Source: Clostridiaceae bacterium
GTDB taxonomy: Bacteria; Bacillota; Clostridia; Lachnospirales; Lachnospiraceae
Assembly: GCA_910574345.1 (NCBI GenBank)
Contig: CAJSZV010000004.1
Coordinates: 1 to 64,000 of the forward strand
Direction: 5' to 3'
Length of the DNA stretch: 64,000 nucleotides
Positions 35,432-44,607 of the stretch are shown piece after piece. The notes below the pieces were generated by a model that was not told where the DNA came from, did not search any database, and worked only from the letters and a program-made list of their open reading frames with translations. Each line of letters begins with the position of its first letter. Within the stretch, counting starts at the first letter, position 1. A program made the translations under genes and the position numbers.

Positions 35432-36901
35432 TCAGCCCCATGCCTCAGGATGAGGAACCGGGCAGTCCATCATATCCGTCCTATATTCCGCGATGCCGAG
35501 GTGATCCTTCATTCTTCTCTGAAACTCCTTCGCCCTTGCATCCGCCTCATGGGGATCGCATACAGAGAGCAGTCTTTCATGGCACTGCCGGACAATTTCC
35601 CCTGCCTCAGCAGATGAGGGGAAGAAAATATTCTGTTTTTTATCCATATAAAGTTCTTGAGAATCCTGAGAAATCTCAAGAAGGTTATGATTCTCGCCCG
35701 GATCATGTTCCAGGTCAAAGAGCTGAGGACTGTCAGAACAGTAGTACACATACTTGTACTGCTTAAAACGGATCATGAACATGGCGTGGGGGATGCCGTG
35801 GGCATGGTATTCGCTGAAGGAAAAGTCCTGATGGCCGGGATTTTCTCCTGTTTCCATGAAGGGGCGCAGGCTTTGTCCGTCCAGACTTCCGGGAATAGGA
35901 AGCCCCATATAGTCGCAGACCGTAGGGAACCAGTCTGTCAGGTTCACCGGCGCTTCTACGCGGCGGGACTTCCCGCCCGGAAGCCGGACGATCATGGGCA
36001 CATGGGCGGATTCCTCAAACATGCAGCATTTCCACCAAAGGCCGTGATAGCCCAGCTGTTCTCCGTGATCGCTGGTATAACAGAAGATTACCTGATCCTT
36101 AAGTCCCAGGGCGTCCACCTTGTCAAGAAGGATCCCCAGACGCTCGTCCAGCTGGGCGATGGCGCAGTGGTAGCCGATGAGAAGTTTCCTTACTGTATCC
36201 TCCGGCAGGCTTTCACACTTAAAATAGGTGCGAAGCCAGTCCAGGGATTCATTGAGGGAAGAAAAAGGAGGCTTTAAGGCGTCAGGTATTTCCGGGATCT
36301 GCTTTTCATAATAGTCCCAGTATTCTTTTTTTACATAGAAGGGAAAGTGAGGGTCCAAAAATCCCAGGTAGAGATACCAGTCCTTTTCCCTGCCATGTTC
36401 TTCCAGCCAGGAAAGTCCTGACGCCAGAACCTTATCGTCATGACTTTCCTCTGTCTTTAATCCGATCTTTTCAAACCTTTTCTCGGCACCGATCCGTCCT
36501 GTTTTTTGGTCACGGAAAAAACAGCCGATATCCGCATGTTCCATAAACCCTTCCTGTCTCTGAAAAGTGAACCCATAAGAGCCCTGGGGATGAAAGTGAG
36601 TTTTGCCGATATTGATATAGGGAATTCCAAAACCGGTCAGATACTGGGACAGGCCCAGAACTTTTCCGTCATAGGGAGTGGAATTGTCCCAGGTTCCCGT
36701 GCGGTGCACATACCGCCCGGAGATAAAACTTCCTCTGGCCGGAGCGCATAGGGGACAGGGAGTGTAGCAGCTGTCAAAAACCGTGCTTTCCGCTGCCAGC
36801 CTGTCCAAGTTGGGAGTTTTTAGGACGGAGTTTCGAAAGCTCTTGACAAAGCTCATCATGTGGAAAGAGTGTTCATCTGACATTACGGTTATGATTTTCA
36901 T
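35432..36901 (-). CDS. Sulfatase, choline-sulfatase-like group
   Basis: A predicted arylsulfatase-superfamily enzyme of 489 aa without signal peptide. The formylglycine motif is C52-A-P-A-R, so the Cys-type enzyme needs an anaerobic maturase (anSME) that is not in the window. Metal ligands are in VMSDEHS at the start and in TSDHGEQLGYHGLW (about residue 280). The order WWKCCMFEESAHVPMIV is like that of choline sulfatase and N-sulfoglucosamine sulfohydrolase-like groups. Divergently placed to a sugar-import operon with its own sulfatase and GH88, so it probably removes sulfate from imported glycan fragments. GGAGGTCC precedes the ATG. Confidence 0.88.
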   Translation of the reverse strand: MKIITVMSDEHSFHMMSFVKSFRNSVLKTPNLDRLAAESTVFDSCYTPCPLCAPARGSFISGRYVHRTGTWDNSTPYDGKVLGLSQYLTGFGIPYINIGKTHFHPQGSYGFTFQRQEGFMEHADIGCFFRDQKTGRIGAEKRFEKIGLKTEESHDDKVLASGLSWLEEHGREKDWYLYLGFLDPHFPFYVKKEYWDYYEKQIPEIPDALKPPFSSLNESLDWLRTYFKCESLPEDTVRKLLIGYHCAIAQLDERLGILLDKVDALGLKDQVIFCYTSDHGEQLGYHGLWWKCCMFEESAHVPMIVRLPGGKSRRVEAPVNLTDWFPTVCDYMGLPIPGSLDGQSLRPFMETGENPGHQDFSFSEYHAHGIPHAMFMIRFKQYKYVYYCSDSPQLFDLEHDPGENHNLLEISQDSQELYMDKKQNIFFPSSAEAGEIVRQCHERLLSVCDPHEADARAKEFQRRMKDHLGIAEYRTDMMDCPVPHPEAWG

Positions 36902-36928
36902 AAAGGGACCTCCAAAGTTTATATCTTA

Positions 36929-36957
36929 ATCATCTATGGAATTCCTTATTCCGTCAA
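36929..36957 (-). promoter_or_regulatory. Candidate promoter of the minus-strand sulfatase
   Basis: On the minus strand TTGACG (36957-36952) and GATGAT (36934-36929) are 17 bases apart, 28 bases before the sulfatase start. Confidence 0.4.
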
Positions 36958-37032
36958 TAGTACAATTCCCATATAAATGTTTAAAAAACCATATAAAAAC
37001 AGAGAATATTAATATAATAACATAATCTAAAA

Positions 37033-37069
37033 AATCAAAAATTGTATTTTTGATTCTAAAACGTATAAT
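37033..37069 (+). promoter_or_regulatory. Promoter of the importer operon with overlapping palindromic operator
   Basis: A perfect inverted repeat, AATCAAAAAT-TGT-ATTTTTGATT (37033-37055), spans the -35 element TTGTAT (37042-37047). A 16-base spacer and a perfect TATAAT (37064-37069) follow. Palindrome over a -35 suggests repressor or activator control, most simply by the AraC-type regulator encoded at the operon end or the LacI-type regulator further right. Which one is not shown. Confidence 0.6.
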
Positions 37070-37132
37070 AAAGTCAGCTCATGGAAGAAAAACTATAAAC
37101 AATGCACAACAACAAAAAAGGAGGACGTATTC

Positions 37133-38704
37133 ATGAAAAAAAACGGAAATATTAAGAGAGCGGCAGCGGGTATGATGGCAGCCTGTATGATAGCAGGAGC
37201 CCTGGCCGGATGCAGCGGCAGAAAAGGAAGCGAGAATAAGAGCGATCCGGCTCCGTCCCAGACAGCAGGCAGTGAGGCGGCAAAAACCGGGGAGAGCGCA
37301 GGCGGTCAGACAGCGGAAAATACGGCGGAGGAACCGGCCCATCTGAAACTGTTCCTTACCAATAAGAATATTGTGGACGGCTCCTATGCAAAACAGATGA
37401 TCGAGGAAGCCACCAACACCAAACTGGAGATCATTCAGGTTCCCACGAAGGAGCTGGATAACAAGCTGAACATTCTGCTGGCATCCGGCGACCGCCCGGA
37501 TATTATCCAGTGCGAGACAGAGACCATGGAGAGCCAGCTTTTGTCCTCAGGAATTCTTCTTCCCTTAAATGAATATTGGGACAATTACCCCAATATCAAA
37601 AACGGCAGGGATGAGGCTACCTGGAATCTTATGAGATACACTGACGGCAACGTCTACTCCATCGGTATCAAGAACCCTAACCCTCTTTCCATCATCGCCT
37701 ACAGAAAGGACTGGCTGGACAAGTTCGGGCTGGAGGTTCCCACTACACTGGATGAGTACTATGAGGTGGCAAAGGCGGTGGCGACTCAGGATCCGGACGG
37801 CAACGGAGCAGACGATACCTTTGCCTTCGGCGGTTATCAGAATGTGGATACCACCTGGTTTGATCATATCTTCGGCGCTTACGGAGCTCTTCCCAACTAC
37901 TGGATGGTAAAGGACGGACACATAGTCAACGGTTCCACTCAGCCGGCCATGAAAGATGCCCTGATCTATCTGAATAAGATGTACCAGGATGGCCTCATCG
38001 ACCCGGAATTCGTCACGGACGATGCAAAGAGATGGCAGCAGAAGGTAAAATCCGGTATCTACGGCGCCGGTGTTACCAAGATTCATATTTTTGACCACAA
38101 CAACTGGTCCAACTACTACGAACCCTTTATCCAGGCATATCCGGAAGGAGAGCATGTGTACGGCCCTGTGCTTACAGGCGGATGCGACAATCCCGTAGGA
38201 ATCCGTATGGCCAGCGAGAGAGGATGGCTGAGGACCTTTGTATCCAAGGACTCCAAGAATATTGACGCCTGCCTGAGGCTCATTGACTATCTCATGTCCG
38301 AGGAGGGCAACCGCTTTGCCCAGTACGGCGTGGAGGGCGAGCACTACAAATGGGAAGGCGACATGCTGGTAAGGCTCATTGACGATCAGCAGACCAATGA
38401 TCTGGACTTAAACAAGTTCTTCATCGGCAATACGGTGCTGTTTGACCATTCCTCTCCGGAGCTCTTTGACGCCTTTGAATATTCCCATACCACCTGCCTG
38501 GCAAACCCGGTAGACGGAATCTTTATTGACGAGTTAAATGAGCTGTATCCCAAGTTAAAGGAGATCACCAACACCAGATACATTGAGATGATCGTAGGCG
38601 AGACCCCTATTGAGGGCGGTTTTGAAAGCTTTGTGGAAGAGTGGAATTCCAGAGGCGGCCAGGAACTTACCAAGGCCCTGGATGAGGCATATCAGGCAAA
38701 ATAG
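37133..38704 (+). CDS. Sugar ABC transporter substrate-binding lipoprotein
   Basis: An extracellular solute-binding protein of 523 aa, of the family that serves LplB/YtcP permeases and usually binds oligosaccharides. A lipoprotein signal peptide ends with GALAGC (lipid-anchored Cys27). A Ser/Glu/Gly/Ala-rich linker (about 30-70) precedes the binding domain that starts at AHLKLFLTNKNIVDG. AAGGAGGACG precedes the ATG. The genes following it encode intracellular sulfatase and GH88, so its ligand is probably an unsaturated acidic oligosaccharide. Confidence 0.9.
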   Translation: MKKNGNIKRAAAGMMAACMIAGALAGCSGRKGSENKSDPAPSQTAGSEAAKTGESAGGQTAENTAEEPAHLKLFLTNKNIVDGSYAKQMIEEATNTKLEIIQVPTKELDNKLNILLASGDRPDIIQCETETMESQLLSSGILLPLNEYWDNYPNIKNGRDEATWNLMRYTDGNVYSIGIKNPNPLSIIAYRKDWLDKFGLEVPTTLDEYYEVAKAVATQDPDGNGADDTFAFGGYQNVDTTWFDHIFGAYGALPNYWMVKDGHIVNGSTQPAMKDALIYLNKMYQDGLIDPEFVTDDAKRWQQKVKSGIYGAGVTKIHIFDHNNWSNYYEPFIQAYPEGEHVYGPVLTGGCDNPVGIRMASERGWLRTFVSKDSKNIDACLRLIDYLMSEEGNRFAQYGVEGEHYKWEGDMLVRLIDDQQTNDLDLNKFFIGNTVLFDHSSPELFDAFEYSHTTCLANPVDGIFIDELNELYPKLKEITNTRYIEMIVGETPIEGGFESFVEEWNSRGGQELTKALDEAYQAK

Positions 38705-38727
38705 GAAATAAAAATCAGGAGGTTGAC

Positions 38728-39678
38728 ATGGCAGGAGCGAAAGTGAAGGCATTGCAGGGAAATCGGGGAAAAGGCGGGAAGATGTGGAAAGCGGTGAGAG
38801 AGCACAGGACTCTCTATCTGCTCATGGTTCCCGGACTCTTATATTTTATATTGTTTCGTTACCTGCCTATGTTTGGCCTGGTAATCGCTTTCAAAGATTA
38901 TAATATTTTTAAAGGCATTTGGGCCAGCGACTGGGTGGGCCTTGAAAATTTCAGAGAACTGATCCGCTCCAGGGATTTCTGGAATGTTATGAAAAATACC
39001 TTGAGAATCAGTTTTACCAAGATTCTCATCAGCTTTCCGATTCCCATTCTTCTGGCCATTTTGTTAAATGAGATCAGACAGGTGCGGTTTCGCAAGGTGA
39101 TACAGACCTGCATTTATCTGCCCCACTTCCTATCCTGGGTGGTCATCGGCGGAATCATGCTGAATCTGTTTTCTCCCGTGTTCGGTCTGGCAGGACAGTT
39201 TTTTAAGGCCACGGGAATGGAGGCCGTGAATATAATGGCAAAGAAGAACACGATTTTCTGGGTGGTGATCTTCTCGGATATCTGGAAGGAGGCAGGATGG
39301 AGCACCATTGTCTTCCTGGCGGCCCTGACTCAGGTGGATTTAAATCTCTACGAGGCTGCAAGGATGGACGGCGCCAACAAACTGGAGCAGATGATTCACA
39401 TCACGCTGCCGGCCATCTCATCCATTGTCATCGTCATGCTGATTCTCAGAATCGGAAAGATCATGAATGCCGGATTCGAACAGATACTGGTTTTGCAGAA
39501 TCCCATAACAAGAGACACCATTGATATTTTCGATACCTATGTGTACCGGGAAGGACTGGGGCGGGGAAGCTACAGCTTTGCGGCCACAGTGGATATGTTT
39601 AAATCCGTCATTGCCCTGATTCTCGTAGGCAGCGCCAACAAGATCAGCAAGTGGTTCGGAGAGGAGGGCATTGTGTGA
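38728..39678 (+). CDS. Sugar ABC transporter permease, LplB type
   Basis: A six-helix permease of 316 aa. A basic N-terminal tail (about 30 residues) precedes the first membrane helix at LYLLMVPGLLYFILFRYLPMF. The cytoplasmic EAA loop reads EAARMDGANKLEQMIHI (about residue 210), where the ATPase docks. No ATPase is encoded in this operon, so it must share a common MsmX-like ATPase, as other CUT1 importers of Firmicutes do. The stop overlaps the next start by one base. Confidence 0.92.
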   Translation: MAGAKVKALQGNRGKGGKMWKAVREHRTLYLLMVPGLLYFILFRYLPMFGLVIAFKDYNIFKGIWASDWVGLENFRELIRSRDFWNVMKNTLRISFTKILISFPIPILLAILLNEIRQVRFRKVIQTCIYLPHFLSWVVIGGIMLNLFSPVFGLAGQFFKATGMEAVNIMAKKNTIFWVVIFSDIWKEAGWSTIVFLAALTQVDLNLYEAARMDGANKLEQMIHITLPAISSIVIVMLILRIGKIMNAGFEQILVLQNPITRDTIDIFDTYVYREGLGRGSYSFAATVDMFKSVIALILVGSANKISKWFGEEGIV

Positions 39679-40541
39679 TGAACAGAGGAAGAAAGAAAAT
39701 ACATACAGCCACGGTTTTGAATTACCTGCTGTTTCTTGTCATCGGCATTATCATGGTGTATCCCTTCTGGTATGTGGTCATGTATTCCTTAAGCGTGCCC
39801 TCCCAGAGCTCCCTGGATCATCTGTACCTGTGGCCGGCAGGATTCACACTGGACAATTACAGGTACGCGTTTTCCAAGAAAATCCTGTTCAGCGGGTTCT
39901 TTAACTCCGTGTTTCTCACCGTGGTGGGAACCGTGGTGAATATGATCCTTACCATTATGCTGGCTTATCCTCTTTCCAGGGAAAAGCTGCCGGGCAAAGG
40001 GTTTTTCTCCGCCTTTGTGGTGTTTCCCATGCTGTTTAGCGGGGGCATGATCCCCACTTATCTGGTCATCAAGCAGTTCGGTCTCATGGACAGTTTGTGG
40101 TCACTGATCACTTCCATGGCGGTCAATGTGTACAATCTGCTGATTCTGACCAAGTTTTTTAAGAGTATTCCTGACAGTCTCATAGAAGCTGCCAGAATCG
40201 ACGGATGCGGGGATGTTCTGACACTGGTCAAGATCGTGCTGCCTCTGTCCAAGGCGTCCTTAGCCACCATCTCCCTGTTTTATGCGGTGCAGCACTGGAA
40301 CGAGTTTCTTCATGCCACCATTTACATCAACACGGATTCCAAATGGCCTCTCCAGGTGGTGCTTCGCAACATCATCGACATGTTGGCCAACGATTTAAAC
40401 AACAGCGGCGAGGTGTTCATGAACCCGGAAAACTTTAAGATGGCCACCATTGTAATTACGGTTCTGCCTATTATGTGCGTGTACCCGTTTTTGCAGAAGT
40501 ACTTTACTCAGGGAGTCATGATGGGTTCCGTAAAGGGTTAA
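39678..40541 (+). CDS. Sugar ABC transporter permease, YtcP type
   Basis: The second CUT1 permease, 287 aa with six predicted helices, starting after the basic stretch MNRGRKKIHTAT. The EAA loop is EAARIDGCGDVLTLVKI (about residue 170). It pairs with the LplB-type permease and the binding lipoprotein just upstream. The ATG at 39678 is taken from the TGATG overlap with GAGGAGGGC upstream; a more upstream start in the same frame lies inside the preceding gene. Confidence 0.92.
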   Translation: MNRGRKKIHTATVLNYLLFLVIGIIMVYPFWYVVMYSLSVPSQSSLDHLYLWPAGFTLDNYRYAFSKKILFSGFFNSVFLTVVGTVVNMILTIMLAYPLSREKLPGKGFFSAFVVFPMLFSGGMIPTYLVIKQFGLMDSLWSLITSMAVNVYNLLILTKFFKSIPDSLIEAARIDGCGDVLTLVKIVLPLSKASLATISLFYAVQHWNEFLHATIYINTDSKWPLQVVLRNIIDMLANDLNNSGEVFMNPENFKMATIVITVLPIMCVYPFLQKYFTQGVMMGSVKG

Positions 40542-40556
40542 AAGGAGAGAAAAATC

Positions 40557-41945
40557 GTGGATCAGAGACTAAATATTCTGCTTTTTATGACAGATCATCA
40601 GAGAGATGATATGATAGGAATGGTACAGTGCCAAAGAGAGGTCACTCCCAATCTCAATAGGCTGGCAGAGGAGGGAGTCCGGTTTGAGAGGGCATATGAT
40701 ACATGCCCTCTCTGCGTTCCTGCACGAACTGCCCTGGCTACCGGAATTTATCCTACGAGAAACGGCGTGGTATACAATGACTGGCAGGGGAAGACGGCAA
40801 GAGAACTGGAGCCCATACATAGGACACTGAAAAAAGCCGGATACCGGGTGGGCCATGTGGGCGTGGACCACATTAAGGTGAAGCCTTCCATGAGGGATCA
40901 GGGGCTGGACTTTTTTGTAAGCCAGGAAGACTATGAACAGTGGGCGAAAAGCCGTGGCATTGACACCAAACGCTCCCCGGACCAGCTTACATGGGTGGAA
41001 GAGGAGATCGAGGGAGCCTGTGTGAAAAAGAAGTACAGCGGTCATAAGGTAAGACGGTGGGAGGAACCTTTGGAACACTTTAAGGATCACTACTTTATGA
41101 CTAAAGCCCTGGAGTTTTTAAGAGAGACGAAAGAGGAGCCCTTTGCCCTGTTTGTCTACCTGTGGGCCCCTCATCCGCCTCTCACAGTGCCGGAGCCATA
41201 TTATAGCATGTACGATCCGCAATCCATCGTTCTGCCGGACAATGTGGGACGAGCCTCAAAAGGGGAACCCTCTCTCAGGCGCAGGGGAACACCGGCGCAG
41301 ATGGCGGAAGGGGTCAGCCTTAATGAGTGGAAAAGGGCTTGGGCAGCCCACCTGGGCCTTACCACCATGGCTGATGCGTGCTTTGGACGTCTGGTGAGAG
41401 CCTTAAAAGACCAGGGAGTCTACGACCGAACCTGTATTCTGTACACTTCCGATCACGGGGATCATCTGGGCCAGCACAGCATGTATCAGAAGATGGAGAT
41501 GTATGAGGAGGCGGTCCATGTTCCCTTTGTCTTTAAGGTTCCGGGAGAGCTGCCGGGAACCGTGAAGGAGGTCATCTCTCATCTGGATATTTACCCTACC
41601 TTCTGTCAGATAGGGGGAGCGGAGAAAAAAGGCACAGACGGCATATGCCTGCTTCCTGCAGTCAGAGACAAGAAGGGAGAGAAAGACCGGATAGTCTGTG
41701 TTCAGTATTCCGGCAATCCCGGATACGGCACCATACGGAGAGCAGCCGTTTGCGAAAGGTACAAATATGTGTATGATGGAAGCGGCGAGGCGGAGCTTTA
41801 TGACCTGAAGCTGGATCCGGGGGAGATGAACAATGTGGCCGGAGAAGAAGAGTACAGAGAGGTTGTCACAAGAATGCATGAAGCCTGCAGAAACTACCAT
41901 GAAGGACAGGAGGATTTTATTCAATGGAACAAAGGGCGGAAGTAA
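40557..41945 (+). CDS. Sulfatase, second copy in the locus
   Basis: A 462-aa sulfatase-superfamily enzyme without signal peptide. The formylglycine motif is C53-V-P-A-R. DHQRDDMIG at the N-terminus and YTSDHGDHLGQHSMYQKMEMYEEAVHVPF (only YTSDHGDHLGQH is the metal motif) are characteristic. It differs clearly from the 35432-36901 sulfatase, so the pair probably attacks different sulfate positions. The start is a GTG preceded by AAAGGAGAG. Its last 22 bases overlap the GH88 gene, which indicates tight coupling of desulfation and glycosidic cleavage. Confidence 0.88.
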   Translation: MDQRLNILLFMTDHQRDDMIGMVQCQREVTPNLNRLAEEGVRFERAYDTCPLCVPARTALATGIYPTRNGVVYNDWQGKTARELEPIHRTLKKAGYRVGHVGVDHIKVKPSMRDQGLDFFVSQEDYEQWAKSRGIDTKRSPDQLTWVEEEIEGACVKKKYSGHKVRRWEEPLEHFKDHYFMTKALEFLRETKEEPFALFVYLWAPHPPLTVPEPYYSMYDPQSIVLPDNVGRASKGEPSLRRRGTPAQMAEGVSLNEWKRAWAAHLGLTTMADACFGRLVRALKDQGVYDRTCILYTSDHGDHLGQHSMYQKMEMYEEAVHVPFVFKVPGELPGTVKEVISHLDIYPTFCQIGGAEKKGTDGICLLPAVRDKKGEKDRIVCVQYSGNPGYGTIRRAAVCERYKYVYDGSGEAELYDLKLDPGEMNNVAGEEEYREVVTRMHEACRNYHEGQEDFIQWNKGRK

Positions 41946-43057
41946 GTGCCGGGTGGGCGGACCAGGCTTTGGAGCTGTGCCTGAAAAGGACAGGCCGCAA
42001 TATTGAGAGCATAGGGGAACATTTTCCTCATGTGGCTTATGATGGCGTCTACAATGATCAGGGACCGGAGTTTTGGGTGTCCGGATTCTGGCCGGGACTT
42101 TTGTGGCTTTACTACGGAGAGACCGGGGACGAGAGGGCCTTGCACCTGGCAAGAAGGCTGGAAGACAGGATGGATCAGGTACTGGACGGCTTTGTCACCC
42201 TCCATCACGACGTGGGATTTATGTGGCTTCCCTCGGCTGTGGCTGACTACAAGTTTACAGGAAACCGGGCTTCCAGAGTCCGGGGGCTGAAGGCCGCCAG
42301 CCATCTTGCAGGCCGGTTCAACTTGGCAGGCCGGTTTATCCGGGCATGGACCGACGAGGTGGATCCTCATTCCACAGGCTGGGCCATTATCGACAGCCTC
42401 ATGAACCTTCCCCTTCTGTTCTGGGCATCCAAGGAGATGAAGGATCCCAGGTTTTATCACATAGCCAAGGCTCATGCGGATACGGTGCTTCGGTGCTTTG
42501 TGAGACCCGATCACACTACGGCTCATATCGTAAGCTTTGATCCCTTTACCGGGGAGAAGATTGAGAACCTGGGCGGTCAGGGAAAGGGGCCGGATTCCGC
42601 CTGGGCGAGAGGACAGGCATGGCTGATCTACGGTATGGCCATCGCCTTCCGTGAGACAGGGGATAAGGTCTTCCTGGAAGCTGCCGGGAACGCGGCGGAC
42701 TATTTTCTGGAGCATCTTCCTGAGGATCAGGTGCCATGGTGGGATTTTTGCGCGGACCCTGAGGACCGGTTTGTTCTGGACTCTTCGGCCTCCGCCTGCA
42801 CGGCATCCGGGCTTTTGGAGATCAGCTCCATGGAAGAGTCAGAAGAGAAACGGGATTTTTATTATGGAAAGGCTCTGCAGATCCTTAAGGGGCTCTGTGA
42901 GCACCACTGGGATGAGCGGGAGAAAAGTCAGTCCATGCTCCTTCACGGCACAGTGAACTATGCGAAGAAAAAACATGTGAATGTGCCCATTATTTACGGG
43001 GACTACTATTTTATGGAAGCGCTGATCAAGTTAAGACACAGTGTGAAGATTTTTTAA
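41924..43057 (+). CDS. GH88 unsaturated glucuronyl hydrolase
   Basis: It removes the 4,5-unsaturated uronic acid that polysaccharide lyases leave on oligosaccharides from glycosaminoglycans and other uronic acid polymers. The 377-aa (alpha/alpha)6 barrel has both catalytic Asp of this family: D96 in HHDVGFMWLPSA and D157 in TGWAIIDSLMNLPLLFWAS. Their spacing of 61 residues equals that of D88 and D149 in the Bacillus GL1 enzyme (from memory). SAWARGQAW lies in the substrate cleft. Its presence indicates that imported substrate has been cut by a lyase. The protein lacks a signal peptide. Confidence 0.92.
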   Translation: MEQRAEVSAGWADQALELCLKRTGRNIESIGEHFPHVAYDGVYNDQGPEFWVSGFWPGLLWLYYGETGDERALHLARRLEDRMDQVLDGFVTLHHDVGFMWLPSAVADYKFTGNRASRVRGLKAASHLAGRFNLAGRFIRAWTDEVDPHSTGWAIIDSLMNLPLLFWASKEMKDPRFYHIAKAHADTVLRCFVRPDHTTAHIVSFDPFTGEKIENLGGQGKGPDSAWARGQAWLIYGMAIAFRETGDKVFLEAAGNAADYFLEHLPEDQVPWWDFCADPEDRFVLDSSASACTASGLLEISSMEESEEKRDFYYGKALQILKGLCEHHWDEREKSQSMLLHGTVNYAKKKHVNVPIIYGDYYFMEALIKLRHSVKIF

Positions 43058-43104
43058 GGCTGTGGTTCTGACAGACCGTTCGGCGGATATTTAGGAGGAA
43101 CAGG

Positions 43105-44607
43105 ATGAACATTTATTTTGGCGATTTACACAACCACTGTGGAATTACCTACGGATTCGGAAGTCTGGAAAATGCCATTGCCAGAGCCAAAAGCCAGCTG
43201 GACTTTGCGGCTTTCACTGGACATGCCATGTGGCCGGACATGTATGCGAAAGCTCCGGAGACAGAGTTTGTGGTAAACTTTCACGAGGTGGGATTTGAAA
43301 AGCTTAGACAGAACTGGGAGAAGATTCGAAAGACCATAGCAGAGGCCAACACAAAGGATTTTGTGACCTTCCAGGGCTATGAGATTCATTCCCGGCAATA
43401 CGGGGACCATCACCTGGTTTCCATAGACGATGATCTGAAACTGGTCTATATGGATTCTCCTGGTGAACTGGTGCGTGACTGCGGCGCAGAGGCCATTGCC
43501 GTTCCTCATCATATCGGCTACACGCCGGACTACCGGGGAATCAACTGGGACAAATTTGACGAAGCCCTGTCCCCTGTGGTGGAAGTGTACTCCAAGCACG
43601 GCTGTTCCATGAGCGAGGACGCGGACTATCCGTATTACCACAACATGGGGCCTAGGGACACCAGAAATATGGTGGACGAGGGACTTCGCAGAGGAAAAAA
43701 ATTCGGATTTGTAGCTTCCACGGATCACCACGCCGGTTTTCCGGGCTCCTACGGGGACGGCATGGCGGCAGTGGCGGCCCGGTCTCTGACAAGAGAAAGT
43801 CTGTGGGAGGCCATAAAGGCACGCCGGACCTATGGAGTGACGGGAGACCGGATCCTGTGCGAGTTTAAGGTCAACGACGCGTGGATGGGCAGCGAGATTA
43901 CGGCCAATCACCGCCGGATTACGGCCCGTATCGAGACGGAAGGGACACTGAACAAGATCGTGGTGTACAAAAACGGAAAGCCCTTCCATGTCATCAACGG
44001 GGAGAGCAGTCAGGAAGTGAACCGTGAAGGATACTATAAGCTTCGTGTGGAAATGGGCTGGGGGAACCAGAATCTGTACCGCTGGAACGGCGTGATGACC
44101 GTGGAAAACGGGGAGATCGAGAGCTACAATACGTATTTCAGAGGAAGAAGCGTTCTGGCTCCGTCCAAGGATGAGACCTACGACGAGAACACCATCAATG
44201 ATATCTGCACGCAGTCCTCCCTTGACAGTTTAAGGCAGCTGTCCTGGGCCTGCGATACGGTGGGGAACAAGTCCACCCTTCATCCCTCCACCTCGTCTTT
44301 CGTGGTGAAGATAAAGGGAAACCTGGATACAAAGGTTACGGTAACCCTTAACGGAAAGACATATACCGCTTTAGTCGGGGAGCTTTTGGAGTACGGATAC
44401 ACCACGCATATGGAGTACTATCACTCTCAGGCCTTTAAGATCTACAAAGCGGTTCCTGAGACAAAGTATTTGTTCTGTCTGGACCTGGAAGATGACAAGC
44501 CGGAGACGGACTGTGACTATTACCACATGGAAGTGTCCCAGAACAACCGTCAGTGGGCCTTTGTATCGCCGGTATTCGTGAAAAAAGAGGGGGAAGGGAA
44601 TGTATAA
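43105..44607 (+). CDS. DUF3604/PHP-like metallohydrolase
   Basis: A 500-aa protein starting with the PHP-type metal motif GDLHNHCGITYG, followed by further metal ligand candidates in TGHAMWPD, YGDHHLVS, PHHIGYTPDY and STDHHAG. The C-terminal half (from about residue 250) looks like one or two beta-sandwich modules. DUF3604 proteins are uncharacterised. In a sulfatase/GH88 operon this one may be a hydrolase or phosphatase/sulfatase-type esterase on the glycan, but the reaction cannot be read. AGGAGGAACAGG precedes the ATG. It overlaps the next gene by 8 bases. Confidence 0.75.
   Translation: MNIYFGDLHNHCGITYGFGSLENAIARAKSQLDFAAFTGHAMWPDMYAKAPETEFVVNFHEVGFEKLRQNWEKIRKTIAEANTKDFVTFQGYEIHSRQYGDHHLVSIDDDLKLVYMDSPGELVRDCGAEAIAVPHHIGYTPDYRGINWDKFDEALSPVVEVYSKHGCSMSEDADYPYYHNMGPRDTRNMVDEGLRRGKKFGFVASTDHHAGFPGSYGDGMAAVAARSLTRESLWEAIKARRTYGVTGDRILCEFKVNDAWMGSEITANHRRITARIETEGTLNKIVVYKNGKPFHVINGESSQEVNREGYYKLRVEMGWGNQNLYRWNGVMTVENGEIESYNTYFRGRSVLAPSKDETYDENTINDICTQSSLDSLRQLSWACDTVGNKSTLHPSTSSFVVKIKGNLDTKVTVTLNGKTYTALVGELLEYGYTTHMEYYHSQAFKIYKAVPETKYLFCLDLEDDKPETDCDYYHMEVSQNNRQWAFVSPVFVKKEGEGNV

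Larger units (their letters stand above)
36902..37132. other. AT-rich divergent regulatory region of the sulfatase/importer locus
   Basis: 231 bases without a gene. It contains promoters in both directions and a 23-base palindrome (listed separately). Base composition is much richer in A and T than the flanking genes, as expected for a regulated divergent promoter. Confidence 0.7.

Noticed and set aside
35256-35441. Minus-strand 61-codon frame in the gap before the sulfatase terminator
   Set aside because: It runs through the inverted repeat, lacks a ribosome binding site and matches no recognised protein.
43126-43989. A 287-codon open frame on the minus strand
   Set aside because: Antisense of the DUF3604 gene; the sense strand carries multiple metal-binding motifs and a good start site.
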